DNA of 24,699 nt from Legionella genomosp. 1 (GTDB lineage Bacteria > Pseudomonadota > Gammaproteobacteria > Legionellales > Legionellaceae): contig CAMBDN010000008.1 in NCBI GenBank assembly GCA_945865355.1, forward strand, positions 1 to 24,699, read 5' to 3'. Below the pieces are notes generated by a model. The model was not told the DNA's origin, made no database searches, and saw only the letters and a program-made list of their open reading frames with translations. Numbering within the stretch: the first letter of the stretch is position 1; each line of letters begins with the position of its first letter. The translations under genes were made by a program, and so were the position numbers. Of this stretch, positions 1-7,771 are shown piece after piece.

Positions 1-38
1 TTTCGCCGTCATTTAAGTTCAAGTGCAAGGAGAGTGCT

Positions 39-755
39 GTGGATGCGTTGGCTACACGTAGCAAAGTGAATCAACAAACACAGGAAGCGTTGGTCAAGAC
101 ACATGCGTTGATGGTGAAGCGTATTGCGTATCATTTGCTAGGACGATTGCCACAGACCATTTTGCTTGATGATTTGGTGCAAGCAGGAATGTTGGGTTTG
201 TTAGAAGCGGTAAGGCACTATGATGAGGGTAAAGGCGCTTCTTTTGAAACTTACGCAGGTATTCGCATTCGCGGCTATATGCTGGATGAAGTTCGCCGTA
301 ATGATTGGGTTCCACGTTCAGTCTATCGTAATGCACGGATGGTTTCGGCAGCCGTGAGAATACTTGAAAATCGTTTGGGTCGCGAAGCTAAAGACCATGA
401 GGTTGCAGCCGAGCTAGAGCTTTCTCTGAACGACTATCACGACATTCTAAATGATTCTGCCGGTGCTCATTTGTATGGTTTTGATGACTTGGGCGTGACT
501 GATGATGTTTTGAAAGATGAGGCACTCGGTATTTCGACCGAGCCTCACGTGAATGCGCTCCATGCGGACATGTCCACTCATTTATCGCATGTCATTGATG
601 GGTTGCCGAAAAATGAGCGTATGGTGCTTTCATTGTATTATGAGCAAGATCTGAATTTAAAAGAAATTGGCGAGGTTCTTGGGGTGAGCGAATCGCGCGT
701 TTCTCAAATTCACAGCCAAGCAACCCTGCGGATAAAGGCGCGTTTACCTGAATAG
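39..755 (+). CDS. fliA: RNA polymerase sigma factor FliA (sigma-28)
   Basis: Alternative sigma factor that directs RNA polymerase to late flagellar promoters. The 238 residues match the usual family length (about 239 in E. coli). Region 2 spans about residues 25-95 and includes DDLVQAGMLGLLEA, FETYAGIRIRGYMLDEVR and NDWVPRSVYRNAR. Region 4 is the C-terminal helix-turn-helix, about residues 183-238, with LPKNERMVLSLYYEQDLNLKEIG followed by SESRVSQIHSQA. Translation probably starts at the GTG at 39: a strong AAGGAG lies at 27-32, six bases upstream, and no other start is visible in frame. Bases 1-38 are too short to identify an upstream gene; one frame there ends with TAA at 14-16. No other flagellar gene is in the window, so its usual flhF-flhG partners, if present, must lie to the left. 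The next gene is convergent, 13 bases away. Confidence 0.95.
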   Translation: MDALATRSKVNQQTQEALVKTHALMVKRIAYHLLGRLPQTILLDDLVQAGMLGLLEAVRHYDEGKGASFETYAGIRIRGYMLDEVRRNDWVPRSVYRNARMVSAAVRILENRLGREAKDHEVAAELELSLNDYHDILNDSAGAHLYGFDDLGVTDDVLKDEALGISTEPHVNALHADMSTHLSHVIDGLPKNERMVLSLYYEQDLNLKEIGEVLGVSESRVSQIHSQATLRIKARLPE

Positions 756-768
756 CCGGGCTGATTTC

Positions 769-1875
769 TTACATGAAATTTACTTTTAGTGTGAGATAAG
801 GGCCGTTTAAATTAAACGGCCTGTCTTGTTGATCCATCGATACAATCGCCATGGTGCCTGTTGAAAATTCTGGGGTTGTTACAAATGTACCTGGTTGCAC
901 CAATGTTTGTGGGTTGGTGGTGGATATAGCATTCATATACGTGATCACGCGGTACCCCCCCTCCAGACTAAGATTTGAAAGATGATGACCGCTGAATTGG
1001 TAAAGTAGGCCTAATTTACCATCGAATCCTGGTACAACTTGTGTTTTATTTGGAGTTGTCACTTGCTGTTGACTGACGCCCACGCCTGATCGGGTCAATT
1101 CGGCAGAGGTCGATGTAAAGTTTTCCTGAACGCTTGTGATCCCCACATTTAAAGAACCGAATGCCGCACCAACAATACTTAACCCTTTAAATATATCTAA
1201 CTGACCGGTCAATCCTAAATCGGGTCCTACGCCCATGAATTCAGAGATCGATTGGATTTTAAATGAAAAACTCGGATCAGCGGGGAGGGCGTAACTGTAA
1301 TCGGTGGGTAAGCTACCAACAAAATCACTAAAGGTGGTTGATATCGATTGCTTTAAGCGAAGGATGTTGAGTCCACCGACTACTTTTGCTTTCATAAAGC
1401 CTGATACATCAATTATTTTTTCTAGGTTGGTCGTAACATTATCATAGGTGTAATTGAGTTGTGCGGCTGCATGACGGATACCAAAGACCGGTGGGCTCAT
1501 TTCAAATGGGGGCGCAACAAATGCAATATTGGCCAAATTTAACGTTTGGTTGCCTTGTACGCTAGCGGAATCACTTGAGCTCAAATGAATCCAGTCTAAC
1601 GAGGTACTGAATGGAGTTTCTTTAAAATTGTATTGCAGGCCTAATTCAAATGCAGATGCATAAGCAGGGTTGACCGCTTGCGCATGCCAATCTTGAAAAA
1701 GTGGTTGCGTTCCAGCAACGTAGTAAGCATACGTATGATTGTTACTCATTGGTTTTAAATACAACCATCCCAATTGAACAGCCATTTGGTGCTGGTCAGG
1801 CTCCTGTGCATGTGTAAGCGTTGAGCTCAAGAGAGCAATGGATATTAGTGCTTTTAAAGACATGGTGGTTCTCAT
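769..1875 (-). CDS. Legionella major outer membrane protein (Lpg1974-like) family porin
   Basis: Predicted pore-forming outer-membrane beta-barrel of the Legionella OMP family. The mature N-terminus has family-like patterns: a LGWLYLKP segment, then AYYVAGTQP, and then AFELGLQYNF and SLDWIHLSSSDSASVQG. The chain ends in strand-like LTLKVNFM, a typical barrel end. A signal peptide ending near THAQ is clear. The coordinates use the first ATG, but a second in-frame ATG (codon 1861-1863) gives a cleaner signal peptide (MSLKALISIALLSS) and has a GAGA four to seven bases upstream, so the real start may be 1863. It is the last gene of a three-gene minus-strand cluster, 13 bases after the propeller gene. 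In Legionella such proteins are abundant surface porins; here the role is inferred from family only. Confidence 0.85.
   Translation of the reverse strand: MRTTMSLKALISIALLSSTLTHAQEPDQHQMAVQLGWLYLKPMSNNHTYAYYVAGTQPLFQDWHAQAVNPAYASAFELGLQYNFKETPFSTSLDWIHLSSSDSASVQGNQTLNLANIAFVAPPFEMSPPVFGIRHAAAQLNYTYDNVTTNLEKIIDVSGFMKAKVVGGLNILRLKQSISTTFSDFVGSLPTDYSYALPADPSFSFKIQSISEFMGVGPDLGLTGQLDIFKGLSIVGAAFGSLNVGITSVQENFTSTSAELTRSGVGVSQQQVTTPNKTQVVPGFDGKLGLLYQFSGHHLSNLSLEGGYRVITYMNAISTTNPQTLVQPGTFVTTPEFSTGTMAIVSMDQQDRPFNLNGPYLTLKVNFM
801..821 (+). terminator. Candidate fliA terminator hairpin inside the convergent gene
   Basis: A perfect 21-base inverted repeat has arms GGCCGTTTAA (801-810) and TTAAACGGCC (812-821) around one central base. 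It is followed on the + strand by a partly T-rich stretch, TGTCTTGTT. It lies 46 bases past the fliA stop, inside the 3' coding end of the OMP gene on the other strand. The position suits a terminator for fliA. The T tract is broken, so intrinsic termination is only plausible. Confidence 0.35.
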
Positions 1876-1888
1876 TTAAAGATGACTA

Positions 1889-3202
1889 TTAGTTAATAAT
1901 TAGTCCTGATGGATTATTAAAATTGAGCTCAGTAGAGTTCACGCAGTTACTTAGGCTGCCATCAAGTCCACTCACATCGCATATGCCAATACTTTTTAAT
2001 CCACTGGGGATGAATGCCTTTGATGGAGAAGTGAGGATCGCGAGGTTTCCAAAACCTGAAAAATAGCCGCCGGTGGTTGTGCAGTTGGTAAAATTGGTGG
2101 GTGGTGCATCTGCTGGAGCCTGACAAAGGGTGACGGTATTATCCCCATGGTTAGTAAAATAGGCATAAACGTTGGCAAATGTGAGTCCCTCGGGTTGATT
2201 TAAGAAACCAGATGTGCCAGAAACAGATCCCTTATCAGTAGTGCAATATGGGGTAGAGCCGATGCAGAAGCCAGTCTGCATCGTATTACTTTTAAAGTTA
2301 GTAATATATAAATAGTCATTATGATAGGCGATATCAGAAGGATTAGAAAAAATTGTTGAGTCACTTTGGAAGAGACAACCCGTCAAAGACCCGCCTGTTA
2401 CAGTACATACGGACATTCCCTGATTGAATTCTTGGGGACCGACGTTTGAAATATAGGCAGTGGTTCCATTGATAGCAATTCCATCGGGTCTGTGGATATA
2501 CGCAGCATTTGTATTATCGGTTGCATTTATACAATTGGACAACTCGCCCATCTGCAGATCAATTTCGCAAGAGCTCATGCCACCACCAATATTGGCAACG
2601 AAAAGAACGTTATTGCTGATGGCCAATGCTTCAGGATTTGCAAACGTATTGCTGACAGCTGATACCAGGCAATGCTCAAGATTGCCTGTGTTAGCATTGA
2701 TATAACATAGTGAAATGCTGTTACCATCCCAGTTACTAACGTACAACGTGTAACCCTGAGCTGGGGTTGGTGCAGGTTGTGCAGGAGTTATCGATAACAC
2801 CATACTGGTTTCAGGCTGGGAGCATAAAAATGGGTCGGGTTCGTTGCTATTGCCTTTGGTTTTACAAACGATAGGGCCGCCGGTATAGCTTGCATTCAAA
2901 CTCTCGCCATCGACATACAACGTGAGCTTGCAGGACTGACCGGGTGCTAAGGTGAAGGTGGGGTAGCTACACTCAGAGCTATCATCAGAGCGCTGGGTGA
3001 CATTAGGAATCGGCTGCATCGTTAAGGTTCGTTGCACTGTGGTATTGTTTTTTAATACATATTGCACGAAAGCACGTGGATTGGCCGGTACAGTGATGGT
3101 GGTTGGTGTTTTCGCATCCAAACTGAATATCGCTTGAGTAGAGGCAAAACACGCGATGGCGTTGACAGCGAGTAGACCAATGGATAGCAGGATTTTTTTC
3201 AT
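1889..3202 (-). CDS. Secreted Cys-rich six-bladed beta-propeller protein
   Basis: Exported protein of unknown function. Residues 1-20 form a signal peptide (MKKILLSIGLLAVNAIACFA). Residues about 22-138 look like an Ig-like domain with four cysteines (78, 91, 113, 127); I recall similar N-terminal domains (VTxTVTN, MxPIxxVTQ, GxSCxLTL, GGPxVC) in Legionella and Coxiellaceae proteins. After a Pro-rich linker (AQPAPTPAQG), residues 151-437 contain six repeats of about 45-50 residues with the pattern YxSN, then a Cys pair, then NPxxIAI. The Cys pairs are 166/178, 212/224, 266/276, 313/320, 360/374 and 408/420. The last repeat ends with NNPSGLIIN, which could close the ring with the first YVSN strand. 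It sits between two outer-membrane genes, 10 and 13 bases away. NHL- or lactonase-like propellers are the nearest folds I can name; I see no catalytic signature. Confidence 0.75.
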   Translation of the reverse strand: MKKILLSIGLLAVNAIACFASTQAIFSLDAKTPTTITVPANPRAFVQYVLKNNTTVQRTLTMQPIPNVTQRSDDSSECSYPTFTLAPGQSCKLTLYVDGESLNASYTGGPIVCKTKGNSNEPDPFLCSQPETSMVLSITPAQPAPTPAQGYTLYVSNWDGNSISLCYINANTGNLEHCLVSAVSNTFANPEALAISNNVLFVANIGGGMSSCEIDLQMGELSNCINATDNTNAAYIHRPDGIAINGTTAYISNVGPQEFNQGMSVCTVTGGSLTGCLFQSDSTIFSNPSDIAYHNDYLYITNFKSNTMQTGFCIGSTPYCTTDKGSVSGTSGFLNQPEGLTFANVYAYFTNHGDNTVTLCQAPADAPPTNFTNCTTTGGYFSGFGNLAILTSPSKAFIPSGLKSIGICDVSGLDGSLSNCVNSTELNFNNPSGLIIN

Positions 3203-3212
3203 GATATTGCTC

Positions 3213-3956
3213 TTATAAAAGATAACTGATATTAAATTCTATGTTTTGGGTATAAAGGGTATTTAAACCGAGGCCTTTGCTGGAGGTTTGGCCCTCTGCA
3301 GGGTTTAGGTTGTTGCTGCCCCAAGAGACCAATTGGTAGCCCAAGCCGATATTGATGTGCTGATTCACTGCATGTTGTAAACCAGCACCGAAGCTATAGC
3401 TCAGAGCCGCTTGGGTTTTCGATTTAAAAGGTGGTGCTGTAAAGGCTTGGAAAATGATGGGGGTGATTGTATAGCCGTAGGAGTGATTCATCCCCACGCC
3501 GATGCTGGCGCTCAGATAGGGGTTAACATTGAATGAATTATCAAAAATCCATTTGGATTTTAAGGCAATATGCTCATGTCCAACCTGATATTGATAGGAA
3601 AAATCTTGAAAATTTGGATCCCCATCTTCTTGAATAAAACCATTGAGTGTTGCAGGGCTACTGGCATATATCGCTAGGCCAAACTGACTTTGTATATTTT
3701 GGAAAAAAGATTTTTGTAACCCAAAAAAGACTTCGCCACTACCCAAAATAGTAGCGTTGCTTAGGTTATCAGGAACATAGGTTTTAATGACATCAGGTTG
3801 TAATGCAATGGTTTGAGCGGTGCCCGCGTTGGTCCAGCCTGGACCTGCACTAACAGAAATAAAGTAATTGTGCGACAAAGTCCCCATATCACCAGCATAG
3901 GCACACACAGTAAAACAGAGCGGAATCAACAGCAAAGAAACTTTTTTCAACATCAT
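3213..3956 (-). CDS. Outer-membrane beta-barrel protein (OmpA/opacity-like fold)
   Basis: Small barrel protein of 247 residues with a signal peptide ending near CAYAG (MMLKKVSLLLIPLCFTVCAYA). The mature part alternates aromatic/hydrophobic and polar residues as in membrane beta-strands: NYFISVSAGPGW, GEVFFGLQKSF, SQFGLAIYA, HIALKSKWIF, NPYLSASIGVGMNHSYGYT, ALSYSFGAGLQHAVN, HINIGLGYQLVSWG. It ends in NIEFNISYLL, like the C-terminal strand recognised by BamA. This pattern fits the eight-stranded opacity/Omp25/OmpW class. Two adjacent ATG codons open the gene and neither has a strong ribosome binding site. It is the first gene of the minus-strand envelope cluster. Ligand or transport role cannot be read from sequence. 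Confidence 0.72.
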   Translation of the reverse strand: MMLKKVSLLLIPLCFTVCAYAGDMGTLSHNYFISVSAGPGWTNAGTAQTIALQPDVIKTYVPDNLSNATILGSGEVFFGLQKSFFQNIQSQFGLAIYASSPATLNGFIQEDGDPNFQDFSYQYQVGHEHIALKSKWIFDNSFNVNPYLSASIGVGMNHSYGYTITPIIFQAFTAPPFKSKTQAALSYSFGAGLQHAVNQHINIGLGYQLVSWGSNNLNPAEGQTSSKGLGLNTLYTQNIEFNISYLL

Positions 3957-3994
3957 TTATTAATTACATCCGTGCAAAAACATAAACTTCAGTG

Positions 3995-4022
3995 ATGATA
4001 TAGGTATTTATGGAATATTCAA
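3995..4022 (-). promoter_or_regulatory. Candidate sigma-70 promoter for the envelope cluster
   Basis: On the minus strand a -35-like TTGAAT (4017-4022) and a -10-like TATCAT (3995-4000) are separated by 16 bases. They lie about 40 bases upstream of the first gene of the 3956-769 cluster. The -10 matches consensus at five of six positions and the -35 at four of six. This is a by-eye call. Confidence 0.4.
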
Positions 4023-4049
4023 TAGCAGCATTCGTTTCAATGAACCCGC

Positions 4050-6491
4050 TTATTCAAACCGTGTCGCACGTAAGCCGCGAAGCGGATGACGCGATTTTCC
4101 CACGGTTCTTACGGCTTCTGTGGTCAACGCGATAATAACCACAAAGGCAAGAACATAAGCCCCAACACCTAAAAACAGTGCGATGTTGTAACCAAACGAA
4201 ACAGATATAGCCATTGCAATGATGGAGCCTAAAACAGACGCGGCCCCATTTAATGCCCAGAACCAAGGAATATTTCCAGCGCATTGCGTTTGTACCAAAC
4301 GAATGCCGGTGGGTAGGGCAATCCCCATACACGTTGCAGTTGGCAACAATAATAGGATGAATAGCATTATTTTTTGTGACCAGCTATTGCCATAGGTGTG
4401 GTTCATTAAAAAATCAAAATCAAAGGGCAAAGTTGCCGCAATGATAGCGACGATTGCCAAGCAACTCAGTAACAACGTTACGGACTTATTGAGTTGAAAA
4501 CGTGCGCTATAAATACTGCCCATCCCGCCAAAAAATAACAGTCCAAAGAGGCTAACGGATAAACCATAAATAGGACTTTCTAAGTAAACCGAACCTATCT
4601 GAACAAAGGGGATTTCGATGAACATGAAGCCTAAGCCTAACATAATAAAATAAATACCCCACAGCAGTGATGGCTTAGCCGGTTTATTGGCGAACATAAA
4701 CGGTGTGATATAAAAAAGCAGTACCAAAATACTGGAGATAATTAAAAGGAAATAGAGGACAGCAACCCCATAGTAATTGAATACTTGACCAGTAATGCCT
4801 TTATTACTCAATAAATCATTTATCTTTGATGGATAAAACATTTGAAAGAAAAAGGGTCTGTTGTCGCTGGTTGGACGGATATCATAATAGTAATCTTCAA
4901 CAAATTGGCCCAGATTATTTGTGGTTAGTGCTTCTTCAAATAGGGGCTCATTTAGTGGGTCCGAGGGTAGATAAACAATACCAAACGCTAAATCTTTTGT
5001 TATTTTTTTTATCGTATTGATTTCTACAGTAGAAAATGGAGTACGTTTCACTAAAATGGTAGCGACGGAGGTTCTTGGCCCAACATTTTTAATGATGGCC
5101 ATGTTTTTGCCCGGTGTCCTGATGCCTAGGCTTTCAAGCGCCGTTCTTGCAAGCAGCGCTGTTTTTATCGTTTGATTTTCTGGCGTGTAATAAAACCGGG
5201 TTACGCTTAATAAACCTTGGGGCGATAAATGTTTGATATACGTGGCAAATGCTTCGGTGGTATATAGGGTATTTTCCGTCATCGCAAAAGCGCCTGCGAC
5301 GGTAGCAGACCAACTATCAATCAGTGGGACCTGGATAATATCGAACGTTCTATTGCTTTTTGCTAAGAAACTTCGCCCTTCAGCATTGAAAATATGGACA
5401 TTATTATTTTTATAAATATGCCCCGCGTAATCGGCAAATCGGTTTCTAACCAAATCAATCATCACGGGATGAATATCTACCCCGGTGATTTGTTTGTTTT
5501 TAAAAACGAGTGCAGTGAGCACATCGCGACCGCCGCCGACGCCTAAAATAAATACATTAGCTTTCTTTCTTAAGTAATAAGGTAATGCGGTAATGTCATA
5601 TTTTAAAAAATCTACTTTGGCATAATCGCCATCAAAAGACACGATCGGTGTCCCCGCACTGGAGTCTTGCTCAACCCACAATTGCTTGAAATTAGGCGTT
5701 GGTTTTTGCATCTTACTCATACCCCAGCCAAATGGGCGTATGGACTTTTCGAGCGGCGTGGATTTCTCTGGAAAGACGGTAATTCTTGATAGGGGGGACC
5801 ATTTTTCATAGAGCTTAGCGAAGGCAAGTTCCGAATACCGTTTGGTTTGCACAACTTGAAATAAAGAATTGCTAAAGACGATGAGTGCAATAAAGCATCC
5901 GATCAGCAATAAAGAATAGAGACGTATTTGTTGTAGATGAAACACCATGGCCGCGAGGATACAGCATAGGCAAGCGATCAAAATAACTTGCGGTGCAGAA
6001 AAGTAGCTAATTAAAACGACGCAACCAATACATCCAAAAGCCGCACCTAACAAATCGGCTCCATAAATAGAGCCGGATCGTTGTGGCCAATTTAAAAATA
6101 AGATGCACAATATCATGCTACTCAATACAAAAGGGGCGGTACACAAAAGGTAGATGCCTAAAAAACTTAAGATGACTTGACCATCAATGGTATTGGGTAA
6201 ATGATAGATAAGTGCGGCTTTAAGGGTGATTAACATACAGATGGCCAGGGCAATGCTGAGTGTGTAAAGATTTTTACTGATATGGGTTTTAAAACTATCT
6301 TTGAGTTGATAGACCAGCAAGCCGCCGAATCCGAGACCGAACATAGCGAGTGAAATCACCAAAAAAGAAAAATGGTACCACAATGTTACCGAAAAAATTT
6401 TGGTCAGGGTTATTTCTAATATCAAGATGGAAAAGCTAATTAGGAAAATACCCAAGTAATTGCTACGATCTTGTTGTGTTTGATGAAACAT
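4050..6491 (-). CDS. Membrane-bound spermidine-synthase-like (aminopropyltransferase-fold) protein
   Basis: An 813-residue protein in three blocks. Residues about 13-210 contain roughly six to seven membrane segments (for example 13-35, 41-62, 75-95, 108-132, 145-182, 192-212). Residues about 290-450 form a Rossmann-type domain with glycine motif FILGVGGGRD (314-323), an acidic residue after strand 2 (VDIHP, D339) and DIIQVPLID (384-392), as in spermidine synthases and their non-polyamine relatives. A conserved-looking TSDNRPFFFQ follows at 541-550. Residues about 572-795 hold a second block of membrane segments. Known multi-pass members of this superfamily often have no proven substrate, and the GVGGGRD version differs from the GGGDG of true spermidine synthases, so polyamine synthesis should not be assumed. 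The start has AGGTGG ten bases upstream. The gene is divergent from prfB. Confidence 0.72.
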   Translation of the reverse strand: MFHQTQQDRSNYLGIFLISFSILILEITLTKIFSVTLWYHFSFLVISLAMFGLGFGGLLVYQLKDSFKTHISKNLYTLSIALAICMLITLKAALIYHLPNTIDGQVILSFLGIYLLCTAPFVLSSMILCILFLNWPQRSGSIYGADLLGAAFGCIGCVVLISYFSAPQVILIACLCCILAAMVFHLQQIRLYSLLLIGCFIALIVFSNSLFQVVQTKRYSELAFAKLYEKWSPLSRITVFPEKSTPLEKSIRPFGWGMSKMQKPTPNFKQLWVEQDSSAGTPIVSFDGDYAKVDFLKYDITALPYYLRKKANVFILGVGGGRDVLTALVFKNKQITGVDIHPVMIDLVRNRFADYAGHIYKNNNVHIFNAEGRSFLAKSNRTFDIIQVPLIDSWSATVAGAFAMTENTLYTTEAFATYIKHLSPQGLLSVTRFYYTPENQTIKTALLARTALESLGIRTPGKNMAIIKNVGPRTSVATILVKRTPFSTVEINTIKKITKDLAFGIVYLPSDPLNEPLFEEALTTNNLGQFVEDYYYDIRPTSDNRPFFFQMFYPSKINDLLSNKGITGQVFNYYGVAVLYFLLIISSILVLLFYITPFMFANKPAKPSLLWGIYFIMLGLGFMFIEIPFVQIGSVYLESPIYGLSVSLFGLLFFGGMGSIYSARFQLNKSVTLLLSCLAIVAIIAATLPFDFDFLMNHTYGNSWSQKIMLFILLLLPTATCMGIALPTGIRLVQTQCAGNIPWFWALNGAASVLGSIIAMAISVSFGYNIALFLGVGAYVLAFVVIIALTTEAVRTVGKSRHPLRGLRATRFE

Positions 6492-6572
6492 AAAATAGTA
6501 ACCACCTGTTTTGACAATAAATAACTTTATATAACATCGTGTGCGTTTCGTATAGAGTTTGCTTACAATTCA

Positions 6573-6601
6573 TTGAAAATGTCGATTGTTATTAGGCTAT
6601 A
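6573..6601 (+). promoter_or_regulatory. Candidate promoter for prfB-lysS
   Basis: TTGAAA (6573-6578) and GCTATA (6596-6601) are separated by 17 bases, about 60 bases upstream of the prfB start, in the 172-base divergent spacer. The -35 is good and the -10 is weak (TATATC two bases further on is an alternative). By-eye call only. Confidence 0.3.
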
Positions 6602-6663
6602 TCTGGCCACTTTTTGCCTTTCATTGTAGAATGTTGTCCGTATTGTAACGGAAAGGGTTATTC

Positions 6664-7771
6664 ATGTTAGAAGTGAATTCAATCAATCTTAGCCTCGCAG
6701 ACTTAGAAAAACGTGTTCATGCGCTTCGGGGGTATCTTTGACTTTGATAGTAAGCAGGAACGATTAGAAGAAGTCGTACGTGAGTTAGAGTCGCCTGGAA
6801 TTTGGGATAACCCAGAACAAGCGCAAGCGCTAGGACGTGAACGGGCGCAGCTAGAGGGCGTTGTTCATCATTTGCTGCAATTGGAACAGTCGATTACCGA
6901 TTTGACAGAATTGTTTGAAATGGCGCGCACTGAAGATGATGATAGTACCCTGCATGATGTGGCGTTAGAGGTAAAAATTGTTGAACAGCAAGTCGGTACG
7001 CTTGAATTTCGTCGAATGTTCTCTGGTAAAATGGATAATGCTAACGCGTTTCTAGATATTCAATCAGGATCAGGCGGAACCGAGGCGCAAGATTGGGCTG
7101 AAATGCTGTTGCGTATGTTTTTGCGTTGGGGTGAGCAACATGGTTTTACCGCCCAACTCGTTGAATGCTCAGCAGGAGAAGTTGCCGGTATTAAAAGTGC
7201 TACCATTCATTTTATCGGTGAATATGCCTACGGTTGGTTGCGTACGGAAACGGGTGTGCATCGATTGGTGCGTAAATCGCCTTTTGATTCAGGTAATCGT
7301 CGCCATACGTCGTTTGCGGCGGTTTTTGTTTCACCTGAAGTGGATGATGATATTGATATTGAAATCAATCCAGCTGATTTGCGCATCGATACATACCGTG
7401 CATCCGGTGCTGGGGGCCAGCATGTTAACCGTACAGATTCGGCGGTGCGCATTACCCACATGCCGAGTGGGGTTGTGGTTCAGTGTCAAAACGATAGAAG
7501 CCAGCATAAGAACAAAGATCAGGCAATGAAGCAATTGCGCGCTAAGTTGTATGAGCTGGAAATGCAAAAGAAAAATGCCGCACAACTTGCGTTGGAAGCG
7601 ACCAAATCAGATATTGGTTGGGGATCACAAATCCGATCCTATGTTTTGGACCAATCGCGCATTAAAGATTTACGTACAGGCGTTGAAACAAGTAATACAC
7701 AAGCCGTTCTTGACGGTGATCTTGATCAATTTATTGAAGCCAGTTTGAAAGCAGGAGTTTCTACCCAATGA
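6664..7771 (+). CDS. prfB: Peptide chain release factor 2 (with +1 programmed frameshift)
   Basis: RF2 recognises UGA and UAA stop codons and triggers peptide release in the ribosome. The gene is in two frames: ATG at 6664 (GAAAGGG seven bases upstream) encodes 25 residues ending RGYL before an in-frame TGA at 6739-6741. A +1 shift at CTT-T continues as DFDSKQERLEE from 6740, giving 368 residues in all. After the shift the numbering matches E. coli RF2: SPF stop-recognition motif at 205-207 and catalytic GGQ at 250-252. Residue 246 is Ala, not the Thr peculiar to E. coli K-12. A plain open-reading-frame caller would miss the first 25 codons and start falsely at 6713. The stop overlaps the lysS start (ATGA at 7768-7771), so the two are translationally coupled, as in many gammaproteobacteria. 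Confidence 0.97.
6727..6742 (+). promoter_or_regulatory. prfB: prfB +1 programmed frameshift site
   Basis: The sequence CGGGGGTATCTTTGAC contains the classic elements: an internal Shine-Dalgarno-like G run (6728-6732), a three-base spacer (TAT), the slippery CTT codon (6736-6738) and the TGA stop followed by C (6739-6742). When RF2 is scarce the ribosome slips to CTT-(T)-GAC and makes full-length RF2; when RF2 is plentiful it terminates at TGA. The only visible difference from the E. coli site is CGGGGG in place of AGGGGG. Confidence 0.95.

Noticed and set aside
2460..2705. An 81-codon open frame on the + strand, opposite the propeller gene
   Set aside because: It lies wholly within a well-supported gene, has no recognisable product and no supported start; a shadow frame.
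4060..4100. A GC-rich CCGC-GAA-GCGG hairpin near the end of the 4050-6491 gene, considered as a repeat or terminator
   Set aside because: The stem is only four bases, lies in coding sequence, and no second copy was seen in the window.
6713..6739. A prfB start at ATG 6713
   Set aside because: The codons there are out of frame with the true N-terminus; the frameshift site at 6727-6742 and ATG 6664 with its ribosome binding site explain the gene fully.
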